Of a DNA stretch of 64,000 nt, positions 55,604 to 63,030 are shown piece after piece. Numbering within the stretch: position 1 is the stretch's first letter; every line of letters begins with the position of its first letter. The stretch is from Deminuibacter soli. Lineage in GTDB: Bacteria > Bacteroidota > Bacteroidia > Chitinophagales > Chitinophagaceae. A program made the position numbers and the translations under genes. The stretch lies in contig NZ_QTJU01000001.1 of assembly GCF_003412455.1 (NCBI RefSeq), positions 186,001-250,000 on the forward strand. Reading direction: 5' to 3'. The notes under the pieces are model-generated. The model was not told the origin of the DNA. It searched no databases and saw only the letters and a list, made by a program, of their open reading frames with translations.

Positions 55604-57106
55604 ATGAAAAACTTCCTCCGCCTCAGCCAACTGCTTATGCTAACCTTCCTGCTTCAAACAGGCATTGCCCAGCGCAAACCCAATATCGTTCTTATTATGG
55701 CCGATGATATGGGCTATTCAGACATTGGCTGTTATGGGAGTGAAATTCCTACACCCAACCTTGATAAGCTGGCCGGCAAAGGCATCCGGTTCAGGCATTT
55801 TTATAACAATGCACGCTGCTGCCCAACCAGGGCAACATTAATGACCGGTTTGTTTCCACACCAGACAGGTATTGGCCACATGACAGAAGAACCAGCTGAT
55901 CCAAACGGTGAAAACTGGGGCACGCCCGGCTACCAGGGTTATCTCAACCGGAACTGCGTAACCTTGGCCGAAGTATTAGGCGCCAATGGGTATCATACTT
56001 ACATGAGTGGCAAATGGCATCTTGGTATGCATGGCGAACAGAAATGGCCACTGCAGCGCGGCTTTGAACGTTATTATGGTATACTCGCCGGAGCCGCCAG
56101 TTACTTCAGGCCACAGGGAGGCCGTGGACTTACTTATAACAATACGCAATTGCCCGCACCGCAAGGTGACTATTATACCACTGATGCATTCACCGATTCT
56201 GCTATTAGCTTTGTAAATGCACAGCATGACAGTCGCCCTTTCTTTTTGTATCTCGCATACAATGCACCACACTGGCCGCTGCAGGCCAAAGCCGGGGATA
56301 TCAAAAAATTTGAAGGCGTGTATGCAAAAGGATGGGATGCAATTCGCCGGGAAAGATATGCCCGCCAGCTTCAATCAGGCATAGTTGACCGCAATACCCC
56401 ACTCTCGCAACGTGATACAGCTGTAAGGCCATGGACAGATCTATCAGCGCAGGAGCAGAAAGACGTGGCTTACAGGATGGCAGTATATGCAGCGCAGGTA
56501 AGTTGTATAGATCAGAATATAGGCAAACTGGTAACAGCACTGGAAAAGAAGGGTGAGCTCGACAATACCATCATCGTATTCCTGAGCGATAATGGTGCCT
56601 GCCCTGAGCCCTATAAAGAACTCGGTGGTGGTACTATGGCTGATATCAACAACCCCGAATTATCTGGTGCCATATCATATGGCATGGGTTGGGCCAATGC
56701 ATCTAATACGCCCTACCGCAAATGGAAAAGAGAAACAGAAGAAGGCGGTATTGCAGCCCCCTTTATTATTTCGTGGCCCAAAGGCATTGCCCGAAACCAG
56801 CAATCAAAAATTATTGATGCGCCCTGTTACCTAATTGATGTAATGCCCACGTTCCTTGAACTGAGTAATACTGCTTATCCCAAAACTTACAAAAACAACA
56901 TTATCTACCAGCTGGAAGGAACAAGCATTGCAGCTGTTTGTACAGGCCGGTCATTTACGGCACATCCCTGCCTGTACTGGGAGCATGAAGGTAACCGGGC
57001 TATCCGCAAGGGCAACTGGAAAGCAGTAAAAGACGGGAAAAGCGCCTGGGCTTTGTATAACCTCAGCAACGACCCGACAGAAGAAAAAAATGTTGCAGCA
57101 AATTAA
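55604..57106 (+). CDS. Arylsulfatase (S1 family) with frameshifted C-terminus
   Basis: From the Met at 55604 (MKNFLRLSQ), 500 residues with a signal peptide ending GIAQ. Metal ligands in MADDMGYSD; formylglycine motif C-C-P-T-R at 72-76 (Cys72). HQTGIGHM, SGKWHLGMHG and FLSDNGACPEP are typical of this arylsulfatase branch. The frame stops early at 57104-57106 right after EEKNVAAN, while the expected C-terminal helix (AEWEVWAKSH) continues in the next frame to 57206. Thus about 33 residues are lost. The catalytic core is complete, so it might still be active. The C-terminal tail is listed separately. Confidence 0.88.
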   Translation: MKNFLRLSQLLMLTFLLQTGIAQRKPNIVLIMADDMGYSDIGCYGSEIPTPNLDKLAGKGIRFRHFYNNARCCPTRATLMTGLFPHQTGIGHMTEEPADPNGENWGTPGYQGYLNRNCVTLAEVLGANGYHTYMSGKWHLGMHGEQKWPLQRGFERYYGILAGAASYFRPQGGRGLTYNNTQLPAPQGDYYTTDAFTDSAISFVNAQHDSRPFFLYLAYNAPHWPLQAKAGDIKKFEGVYAKGWDAIRRERYARQLQSGIVDRNTPLSQRDTAVRPWTDLSAQEQKDVAYRMAVYAAQVSCIDQNIGKLVTALEKKGELDNTIIVFLSDNGACPEPYKELGGGTMADINNPELSGAISYGMGWANASNTPYRKWKRETEEGGIAAPFIISWPKGIARNQQSKIIDAPCYLIDVMPTFLELSNTAYPKTYKNNIIYQLEGTSIAAVCTGRSFTAHPCLYWEHEGNRAIRKGNWKAVKDGKSAWALYNLSNDPTEEKNVAAN

Positions 57107-57206
57107 CCCTGCCCTGTGCAAGGCATTAATTGCGGAGTGGGAAGTCTGGGCCAAAAGTCATTTTGTACTACCGAAGAGAAAAAACGAGGATACAGTTGAA
57201 CAATAA
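57105..57206 (+). pseudogene. Frameshifted C-terminal tail of the arylsulfatase
   Basis: In the +1 frame relative to the gene above, 33 codons read NPALCKALIAEWEVWAKSH then FVLPKRKNEDTVEQ and end at TAA 57204-57206. This is what arylsulfatases of this type carry after the VAAN segment (an Ala/Trp helix followed by a VLP motif). A one-base insertion near 57104, or one gained in the A7 run at 57084-57090, would explain it; a sequencing error is also possible. Confidence 0.7.
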
Positions 57207-57258
57207 TATTTGTCAAAATTACTATCCTGTTCCTTGTGGTTGTGTAAAACGCAACAGC

Positions 57259-58248
57259 TTATTTATCTGAATGTGCCAACGTTATAAAACGGTATAACTT
57301 ATACTTAAACAACAGTAATTTTAGAGTGTGTTTCCTGTTACTGAAGTTGTACTGGTAAAATTTAAACAGTTCCTGAAACACTACTGAATCCCTGAATCGC
57401 TTCAATTCACTTACAGGATGAGGTGATGCTTTTATATTATTGAAGAACAGGTCTGTTACATGGTTGATATAATAGTAGCTCAGGTTTTTCCAGGTTCGCT
57501 GATCAATGGCAGCATTTACCCGTTTCTGAATTTCAATCCGTTTTTCATAGTGTTTGATGAAATTCTCACCCAGGTTCTTTTTATAACGCTGCGTTGTATA
57601 CGATGCAGGGTTCACATGCTGTGTGTAAATCACTTTATTAATCATCCTGTTTTCAGGAAAATAAGAAAACACTTCAAAATTAAACAAGGTGTCTTCCCCC
57701 CAGGTAATGTCTGTTGAAAATTGAATGTTATGCTTTTTCAGAAAGGCCAGCTTGTGCAGTCTGCGTACTACATACCAAAAGAATGGAAGGCAATCTACAT
57801 TGGAAAAATAGGCAGCGATATCGGCATGTGACAGCGTATCTGTTTTGTAATCAGGAAAATTCTCTACCTTATCATCACCAAACTGCCGCCTGAATTTAAA
57901 AGTAAGTACATCTGCAGCATTGTCTGCCAGTGCATCGGCTATTGTATTGAGGCACCCGGGATCAACGGCATCATCACTGTCAACAAACAATACATAATCG
58001 CCTGTAGCCAGCTGCAGACCCATGTTTCTTGCATTGGAAACACCCTGGTTAGGGATACTCCGGTATACGATCCGGTTGTCTGCCGCGGCAAATTCTTCGC
58101 AAATCCCGGGACTTCTATCCGTCGATCCGTCATTGATGAGCACTACTTCCAGGTTACTGTATGGCTGGTCAAGAATACTGCGCAGGCATTGTGCGATGTA
58201 AATTTCAGTATTATACACCGGGATGATAATCGAAATTTTATAGGGCAA
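57259..58248 (-). CDS. Glycosyltransferase family 2 (copy 1)
   Basis: This 329-residue GT-A enzyme has the family 2 start SIIIPVYNTEIYIAQCL, the nucleotide site LINDGSTDRS, the metal-binding DSDD (FVDSDDAVDP) and the acceptor-side WGEDTLFNFE. No membrane helix. It transfers a sugar onto a surface polysaccharide or lipid carrier. It is a tandem paralogue of the gene at 58680, of the same length and with no gaps in alignment. Confidence 0.93.
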   Translation of the reverse strand: MPYKISIIIPVYNTEIYIAQCLRSILDQPYSNLEVVLINDGSTDRSPGICEEFAAADNRIVYRSIPNQGVSNARNMGLQLATGDYVLFVDSDDAVDPGCLNTIADALADNAADVLTFKFRRQFGDDKVENFPDYKTDTLSHADIAAYFSNVDCLPFFWYVVRRLHKLAFLKKHNIQFSTDITWGEDTLFNFEVFSYFPENRMINKVIYTQHVNPASYTTQRYKKNLGENFIKHYEKRIEIQKRVNAAIDQRTWKNLSYYYINHVTDLFFNNIKASPHPVSELKRFRDSVVFQELFKFYQYNFSNRKHTLKLLLFKYKLYRFITLAHSDK

Positions 58249-58531
58249 AGCTTTATATTTAAAAAATTAATAATTAAGGATTGTATTATTTTTTTAATAC
58301 GACAGTAAGATGCTTAACTATTAGGGGCAAGCTAATCCAAAAATTATTGCTTCAATGTTATTATGCGATGAACGACAATCGCATTAGCCATTTACGCAAA
58401 GCCGCATCAATTTAAGGCACAGCAAAATCAATACCGGGAAACGCTGCAATACTTACGCAATACAGGTTTTTGCACATCAACAAAGGCAGTTTGCTTCATT
58501 TGCAAAACAGCCACGCGTACACATCTGTAAT

Positions 58532-58570
58532 AAAAGAAGCTGCCTCAACAATAGTAAGACAGCTTCTTTT
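58532..58570. terminator. Second hairpin after GT2 copy 2
   Basis: AAAAGAAGCTG (58532-58542) and CAGCTTCTTTT (58560-58570) form an 11-bp perfect stem with a 17-base loop; A/T runs flank it on both strands. Confidence 0.6.
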
Positions 58571-58620
58571 ATTAGCATAACGGTTTACCGGCAACTGGTA
58601 ATAATAGCGTGGTACGAAAT

Positions 58621-58653
58621 AAAAATGGCAGAATGAAAAATCATCCTGCCATA
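58621..58653 (-). terminator. Intrinsic terminator of GT2 copy 2
   Basis: Arms at 58625-58636 and 58641-58652 pair over 12 bp with one G-U pair and an AAAA loop; on the minus strand a TTTTT run follows. It begins 27 bases after the stop codon. Confidence 0.8.
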
Positions 58654-58679
58654 AAAATTATTGTGTTTTTTCCGGTGTT

Positions 58680-59669
58680 TTACTTACCAGAATGAGCCAA
58701 CGTAATAAAATGATAGAGTTTATACCTGAACAAAAGCAATTTTAAAGCATGTTTCTTATTGGTAAAGTCATAATTATAAAATTTAAATAACTGCCGGAAT
58801 ACGATAGAATCCCTGAACCGTTTTAACTCGGTAACCGGGTTGGGAGAAGCTTTTATGTTGTTGAAGAATAAATTCATTACATGGTTAATGTAATAATAGC
58901 TCAGGTTTTTCCAGGTTTTATGGTCGATGGCAGCGCTTACTCTTTTTTGAATCTCGATTCTTTTTTCGTAGTGCTTAATGAAATTTTCCGTGAGATTTTT
59001 TTTGTAGCGCTGCGAAGTGTAGGATGTGGGGTTTACATTCTGGGTATAAATTACCTTATTGCTCAACCTGCTTTCCGGGAAATAGGAAAATACTTCAAAG
59101 TTGAACAGGGTGTCTTCTCCCCAGGTGATCTCCGTTGAAAAGGCAAGATGATGTTTTTGCAGAAATGCCAGTCTGTATAATCGCCTGAAAGGATACCAGA
59201 AAAATGGCAGATAATCCACGCTGGAAAAATAGGCAGCGATATCGGCACGGGATAAAACGCCCTTTTTATAGTCGGAGAAAGTCTCCATTTTCTCCGCGGA
59301 AAAATAACGCCGGAACTGGAAGGTAATTACATCTGCAGGATTGGCTGCCAATTCTGCTGTGATACTATTAAAACACTGCGGCTCTAACGCATCATCGCTA
59401 TCCACAAACAGCAAATAGTCGCCGGTGGCTAGCTGCAGACCAATATTCCTGGCATTGGAAACGCCCTGGTTCTCGATGCTCCGGTATACGATCCGGTTGT
59501 CTGACGCTGCAAATTTTTCGCAGATTTGCGCACTGCCGTCGGTTGAGCCATCATTAATCAGCAGTATTTCCAGGTTATCATACTGCTGGTCAAGGATACT
59601 CTGTAAACACTGGCCAATGTAATTTTCCGTGTTATACACCGGGATGATGATAGAAATTTTATACCCCAA
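58680..59669 (-). CDS. Glycosyltransferase family 2 (copy 2)
   Basis: This 329-residue GT2 paralogue is about three quarters identical to copy 1 at the protein level by eye: LINDGSTDGS, FVDSDDALEP and WGEDTLFNFE are conserved. Differences cluster in the middle (KMETFSDYKKGVL against KVENFPDYKTDTL) and in the C-terminal acceptor region. The pair arose by tandem duplication and has diverged, so acceptor or donor specificity may differ. No other polysaccharide genes are in view; copy 2 lies at the edge of the mobile-like region. Confidence 0.93.
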   Translation of the reverse strand: MGYKISIIIPVYNTENYIGQCLQSILDQQYDNLEILLINDGSTDGSAQICEKFAASDNRIVYRSIENQGVSNARNIGLQLATGDYLLFVDSDDALEPQCFNSITAELAANPADVITFQFRRYFSAEKMETFSDYKKGVLSRADIAAYFSSVDYLPFFWYPFRRLYRLAFLQKHHLAFSTEITWGEDTLFNFEVFSYFPESRLSNKVIYTQNVNPTSYTSQRYKKNLTENFIKHYEKRIEIQKRVSAAIDHKTWKNLSYYYINHVMNLFFNNIKASPNPVTELKRFRDSIVFRQLFKFYNYDFTNKKHALKLLLFRYKLYHFITLAHSGK

Positions 59670-60160
59670 AGCTTTATGTTTTAAAGTTTAAAAATTGGGA
59701 CTACAATTTTTCTATATGGCTGGCAATGCAAAAGCTAAAAGTACGCTCATCGCAAAAGTCTTGTGGGAATGCTCGGAAAGGAGGGTTGATCAAATCTCAT
59801 ATCAGTCTAGATATGAAATTACATTTGAATTTAATAAAAAAATTTCAGATGACTTTATTTATCAGGAAATATTATAGAATATATTACATTTTAATTAATG
59901 TAATATATTTATAGGAGGCTTATATTTTTATTCATTTAAGTTAATGTAACTATCTATAGCCTATTCTCCATTTCGTGTTGTCCTATTTGGGGGCAACACA
60001 AAATCAGGCAACAAATAAGAGAAGAACAATTATGCAGAATAATTATTTCCCAATACAAAAAGTAAAGAATGCAATATACAAAGGCGTTTGGAAGATTGGG
60101 CAACAAATGGGCAACATGAAAAATTAAACAAGTGAAAGAAAGAACAAAATGTTTTTGAAA
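59670..60160. other. AT-rich intergenic boundary region
   Basis: No convincing gene; short ORFs here lack protein features. The base composition drops sharply to AT-rich. It contains a GTGTTG/CAACAC hairpin (59975-59999) and several GGGCAAC phrases (59991, 60100 and 60110 areas). I take it as the left edge, or near the edge, of an integrated element. No tRNA or integrase was seen. Confidence 0.45.
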
Positions 60161-60652
60161 TTAAAAAACAGAAACTGTTTGATATAAACCTCGTTGCCCT
60201 GCTTTAGCAAATGTATTTAATTTCTGATACTCAGGCAATGCCTTGCAATAATATTTATCATAAGGCTTTGCATAGCCTTCATTGATCATCGTTTCGTTTA
60301 AGCAACTTCCATCAGGTAATAAAACATAAGCCAAGGTTCGTCCATAAAAATCAAAACTGTGTTGCCTCTCCATCACTAAAGTTATTGAAGTACCTACCGG
60401 AGCAATTGAAGAAAGATATTGTTTTGATGCCTGCCCTAATTCCAAAAGCAATTGCCCAGGTAAATGCGTTTCTCTTTCGTCTTGTTTCAACTTTCTTGAT
60501 CTTCTTACTTCTGGTGCATCTATGCCAAGAAAGCGAATTTCTGTTTCATTCCTGCCGAACATATCAGCCACAAATAAGCCATCGCCATCAACAATTTTCG
60601 TGATTGTGAGGTGTGTTCTAATTATAGCCTGCCCGAGTGCTTTGATTTGCAC
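60161..60652 (-). CDS. Thermonuclease (staphylococcal nuclease-like) protein
   Basis: The SNase fold is clear: ITKIVDGDGLFV, RFLGIDAPEVRR, the Arg-containing FYGRTLAYVLLPDG and LNETMINEGYAKPY. Such Ca-dependent nucleases cut DNA and RNA and are common on Bacteroidota mobile elements. The start is unresolved: the only ATG (60787) would overlap the divergent gene at 60748 by 40 bases, so I use the GTG at 60652, giving 163 residues; a GTG at 60730 is another option. No signal peptide is visible with the GTG start. Confidence 0.78.
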   Translation of the reverse strand: MQIKALGQAIIRTHLTITKIVDGDGLFVADMFGRNETEIRFLGIDAPEVRRSRKLKQDERETHLPGQLLLELGQASKQYLSSIAPVGTSITLVMERQHSFDFYGRTLAYVLLPDGSCLNETMINEGYAKPYDKYYCKALPEYQKLNTFAKAGQRGLYQTVSVF

Positions 60653-60696
60653 TTGTTTACGTTGTTTATGATACTGTAAATCAATGTATTGTAGTG

Positions 60697-60704
60697 TAAA
60701 TTTG
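60697..60704 (+). promoter_or_regulatory. -7 promoter box of the 268-residue protein gene
   Basis: TAAATTTG matches the Bacteroidota -7 consensus exactly and lies 43 bases before the ATG at 60748. It lies in the spacer to the divergent nuclease gene. A weak -33 candidate only. Confidence 0.45.
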
Positions 60705-60747
60705 AGAAGAAAAATTTGATTTACAAACACTTTAAATTCTATAAAAA

Positions 60748-61554
60748 ATGGCAAAGCAAACAGGTTTAGTACGTTACTCTGGAACAATGGGCGGCGTAAG
60801 ACATTTTAAAATTAAGGGCTTGTCCGGTGACTTCGCCGGTATGGTTGGCGGTCCTTCAGGTGATCAGATTTTAACTGCTCCTGAATTTGAAAGAACCCGT
60901 GAAAACATGAACGAGTTTGGCGGCTGCGCATCAGCCGGAAAATCTATTCGTACAGGTTTAAGCCAGGTGATTAAACAAATGAGTGATCCGCAAATGACGG
61001 GAAGACTTACTGGTGTTTTGAAAAAAATCAACCTGGAAGACCAAACAGAAGCAAGGGGTTACCGTGCTATTTTGATTTCCCAGGAAAAACAGTATTTGAT
61101 TGGATTTCCATTTGATAAAAACATCAGTCTTGAAGGTGTGTTCACCGCTCCTTATACATTAAGCAACACTGTTGCCCGTGATGCAGGTACATTAACTGTT
61201 CCAGCTTTCAACCCGGCAAACCTCGTGAATGCTCCAGCTGGTTCAACTCATTTTCGTTTATTGGTTGCGTTAGCTTGTGTTTCTGATTTTGCTTACAACG
61301 ACCAAACCGGAACTTATGAACCAATTGACACAGCAAACAATGAGCTTTCAAATGTTGCTTATTCAGGTTACCTCGATTTGACTGCAGCTATTGCAACGTC
61401 AACTGTAGTAACTGCAACATTGCCTGGTTCTCCTACTATTACTGCTGATGCAAGTGTTTTATTCTGTATTGGTATTGAGTTCTACCAGCAAGTAGGTGCT
61501 AATTATTACCTGTTCAATTCAGGTAATGCATTAAAAGTTGCGGATATTTTCTAA
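60748..61554 (+). CDS. 268-residue Bacteroidota protein of unknown function
   Basis: The N-terminus MAKQTGLVRYSGTMGGVRHFK and the block FERTRENMNEFGGCASAGKSIR (positions 50-71) recall a family of hypothetical proteins I have seen repeatedly in Bacteroidota genomes (AKQ.G...GT.GG, RTREN..EFG). The middle is helical (ILISQEKQYLIGFPFDKN); the C-terminal half is beta-rich with many Thr/Ala/Val (TATLPGSPTITADASVLFC), like a jelly-roll or Ig-type domain. No signal peptide. No function is known to me. It is divergent from the nuclease gene and has a good terminator. Confidence 0.8.
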   Translation: MAKQTGLVRYSGTMGGVRHFKIKGLSGDFAGMVGGPSGDQILTAPEFERTRENMNEFGGCASAGKSIRTGLSQVIKQMSDPQMTGRLTGVLKKINLEDQTEARGYRAILISQEKQYLIGFPFDKNISLEGVFTAPYTLSNTVARDAGTLTVPAFNPANLVNAPAGSTHFRLLVALACVSDFAYNDQTGTYEPIDTANNELSNVAYSGYLDLTAAIATSTVVTATLPGSPTITADASVLFCIGIEFYQQVGANYYLFNSGNALKVADIF

Positions 61555-61578
61555 GCGATAAATATTACGACCAGAAAC

Positions 61579-61606
61579 AGCCTTGCATTCTTGCAGGGCT
61601 TTTTTA
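61579..61606 (+). terminator. Intrinsic terminator after the 268-residue protein gene
   Basis: AGCCTTGCA/TGCAGGGCT stem (one G-U pair), 4-base loop, then TTTTTATT. It begins 24 bases after the stop codon. Confidence 0.85.
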
Positions 61607-62000
61607 TTGCTATCTGTTTGCGCTTTTTTCTAATGTGGTGCTTCATGGTGCTTTTATGCTGGAGTTAAGGTCGGCTTATGGTCGAAACAGAGGCAAGCCT
61701 GGGTAAAGTCAATATGAAAGTGCAAAGCCCCTAAAAGGGCAATGCACTAAGCTGACGACGACCGGATGGCGAACAATGAAGATACCAACCAGTGGAACCA
61801 ACTGCGAAAACCCGAGTGCCACGATAGCGATAATAAACAGAACGCCTGCCCAGATGCTTACCAAAAACCCATGATGGCATAGATGGAACAGGACTAAACT
61901 GCAAGCTGAATGGACAAACTGCCAAACAACGACTGGTAATAATGCGAAGCTGCTTTTGCATAACTATGATTTTTATAAGCATCTCTCAGCGAAGGCAGAT
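61607..62000. other. Non-coding stretch of the island
   Basis: No credible ORF; the minus-strand reading frame covering 61731-61982 lacks protein-like character. It contains a hairpin at 61720-61747: GTGCAAAGCCC, CTAAAA loop, GGGCAATGCAC, in which outer GTGC/GCAC and inner GCCC/GGGC pair. Confidence 0.45.
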
Positions 62001-62115
62001 AAAAAACCAAAAGGAAACGGAATAAAAGATGGCTTTGTGTGGAGGGTCTTGTGTTTATGCCGTAGTCTTTTGGTTTTTTTAGTCGGGTCAGTGCGGTGGC
62101 TGCCGCAGCTAACTT
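62001..62115 (+). ncRNA. Structured repeat element, copy A
   Basis: A 13-bp perfect stem (62001-62013 with 62067-62079) encloses a 53-base core, starting GAAACGGAATAAAAGATGG and ending ATGCCGTAGT, with inner stem ACGG/CCGT (62017-62020, 62060-62063). It is followed by a GCGG/CCGC hairpin (62093-62096, 62103-62106) and CTAACTT (62109-62115). Copy B at 62629 has the same architecture and core length. Type call (RNA) is an inference from covariation between the two copies; a recombination or replication site acting as single strand is the alternative. Confidence 0.5.
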
Positions 62116-62206
62116 TGCTTAATAAAAAACATATCCGCAAAAGCATTGTCGTTGTACAGTTGTTGTAGTTAGGTAAAAAGCAGCCGTTACCGACTGCTTT
62201 CATTAT

Positions 62207-62557
62207 TTAGTACTCCTTCGGCAGCATCAGGCAGCCATCAACTAACCAAATAGTGGCAAGGTCATATGGAAAATCGCTAAAGGATATTTCCTGGCTTGTA
62301 ACCTTGTTGTGGTTTCCATCGGTACAAAGAATTGAAAATTTGTTATCCTGCTCCCGTTTCAGATCCCATACTTGGAAAGGTTCTTTCTTTACTCTGTCAT
62401 TTACCTGATGGCTAATAATTAAATCAATCAACCAGTAAGCTTCGCAATCTTCAGCCATTTGCTTTACTCCATCTGTGTAAACAGTTTTAGCAATGTTGTG
62501 ACGGTAGAAATTTTCTGAACCGTTGCTGCATCCGAAGTAGTGATTTGCATTTTTCAT
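62207..62557 (-). CDS. DUF6876 family protein
   Basis: This 116-residue protein matches a family common on Bacteroidota conjugative elements: SENFYRHNIAKTVYTDGVKQMAEDCEAYWLIDLI near the N-terminus, FQVWDLKRE in the middle and WLVDGCLMLPKEY at the end. Function unknown. Its presence marks the right part of this window as ICE- or plasmid-derived. It is transcribed on the minus strand between the two copies of the structured element. Confidence 0.8.
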   Translation of the reverse strand: MKNANHYFGCSNGSENFYRHNIAKTVYTDGVKQMAEDCEAYWLIDLIISHQVNDRVKKEPFQVWDLKREQDNKFSILCTDGNHNKVTSQEISFSDFPYDLATIWLVDGCLMLPKEY

Positions 62558-62628
62558 TGTAATAAAATTTAATTTTTAAAAGAAAAAAGAGAAAAAAAGA
62601 AAGCATCTACATCAGGCGGCGTGGCTGG

Positions 62629-62745
62629 CTGCAAAGAAGCAACGCAATAAAAGATGGCTTTGTGCGGTGGGCTTTGTGTTTATGGCGGAATTTCTTTGCA
62701 GACAGAAGGCGAGGCTGCGGTAGCCGCCTAACTTGCTGCGCTTTT
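62629..62745 (+). ncRNA. Structured repeat element, copy B
   Basis: Stem CTGCAAAGAA (62629-62638) pairs with TTCTTTGCAG (62692-62701), enclosing a 53-base core that is 44/53 identical to copy A. The inner stem is changed to CGC/GCG (62643-62645, 62685-62687), with one base pair swapped G-C to C-G compared with A. A GCGG/CCGC hairpin (62717-62720, 62724-62727), CTAACTT and a T-run follow. The outer stem shares no sequence with that of copy A, yet both are fully paired. Confidence 0.5.
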
Positions 62746-62814
62746 TTTCAAAAAAATTCCAGCTTTTTGATCTTTTTCGGATTTCTTCAATATTTATAAT
62801 AAAAAGAATATACA

Positions 62815-63030
62815 ATGATTAAAACGTACAAAAAACATCAAATCATGGAACCACTAATAAGTGGCTATCCACACATTTTTGAAGAATTAAAAAATCAAAT
62901 GATTACAGACATCGAACAAGGATACCAGATTAAGATTGTTACGCAATTGGAAGGATTTCCAATCGAAGATGTAGCTATGCTTAATACAGCCGAAGAAGTT
63001 GAAAATTGGTTTGAGCCGCATTTAAGTTGA
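62815..63030 (+). CDS. Small protein of unknown function
   Basis: This 71-residue acidic protein (EELKNQMITDIEQGYQIKIVTQLEGFPIEDVAMLNTAEE and a C-terminal VENWFEPH) could start at Met11 (62845) as well. It has no signal peptide or membrane segment. It looks like a small helical/beta mobile-element protein, but I do not know its family. The long minus-strand ORFs overlapping it are not credible. Confidence 0.55.
   Translation: MIKTYKKHQIMEPLISGYPHIFEELKNQMITDIEQGYQIKIVTQLEGFPIEDVAMLNTAEEVENWFEPHLS

Larger units (their letters stand above)
58249..58679. other. Spacer between the two GT2 genes
   Basis: 430 bases without an ORF. It holds two hairpins that end the upstream GT2 transcript (listed separately) and must carry the promoter of copy 1. 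Unlike the coding sequences it is not obviously duplicated. Confidence 0.5.

Noticed and set aside
57081-57106. Programmed ribosomal frameshift at the A7 run in the sulfatase
   Set aside because: The C-terminal tail is in the +1 frame, whereas slippage on A-runs usually gives -1; mutation or sequencing error is simpler.
61731-61982. Minus-strand ORF of 83 codons
   Set aside because: No recognisable features, no start context, and it lies over a hairpin.
62726-62732. GCCTAAC resembling an integron attC core
   Set aside because: No matching GTTRRRY partner or integrase was found, and copy A has AGCTAAC, which breaks the consensus.
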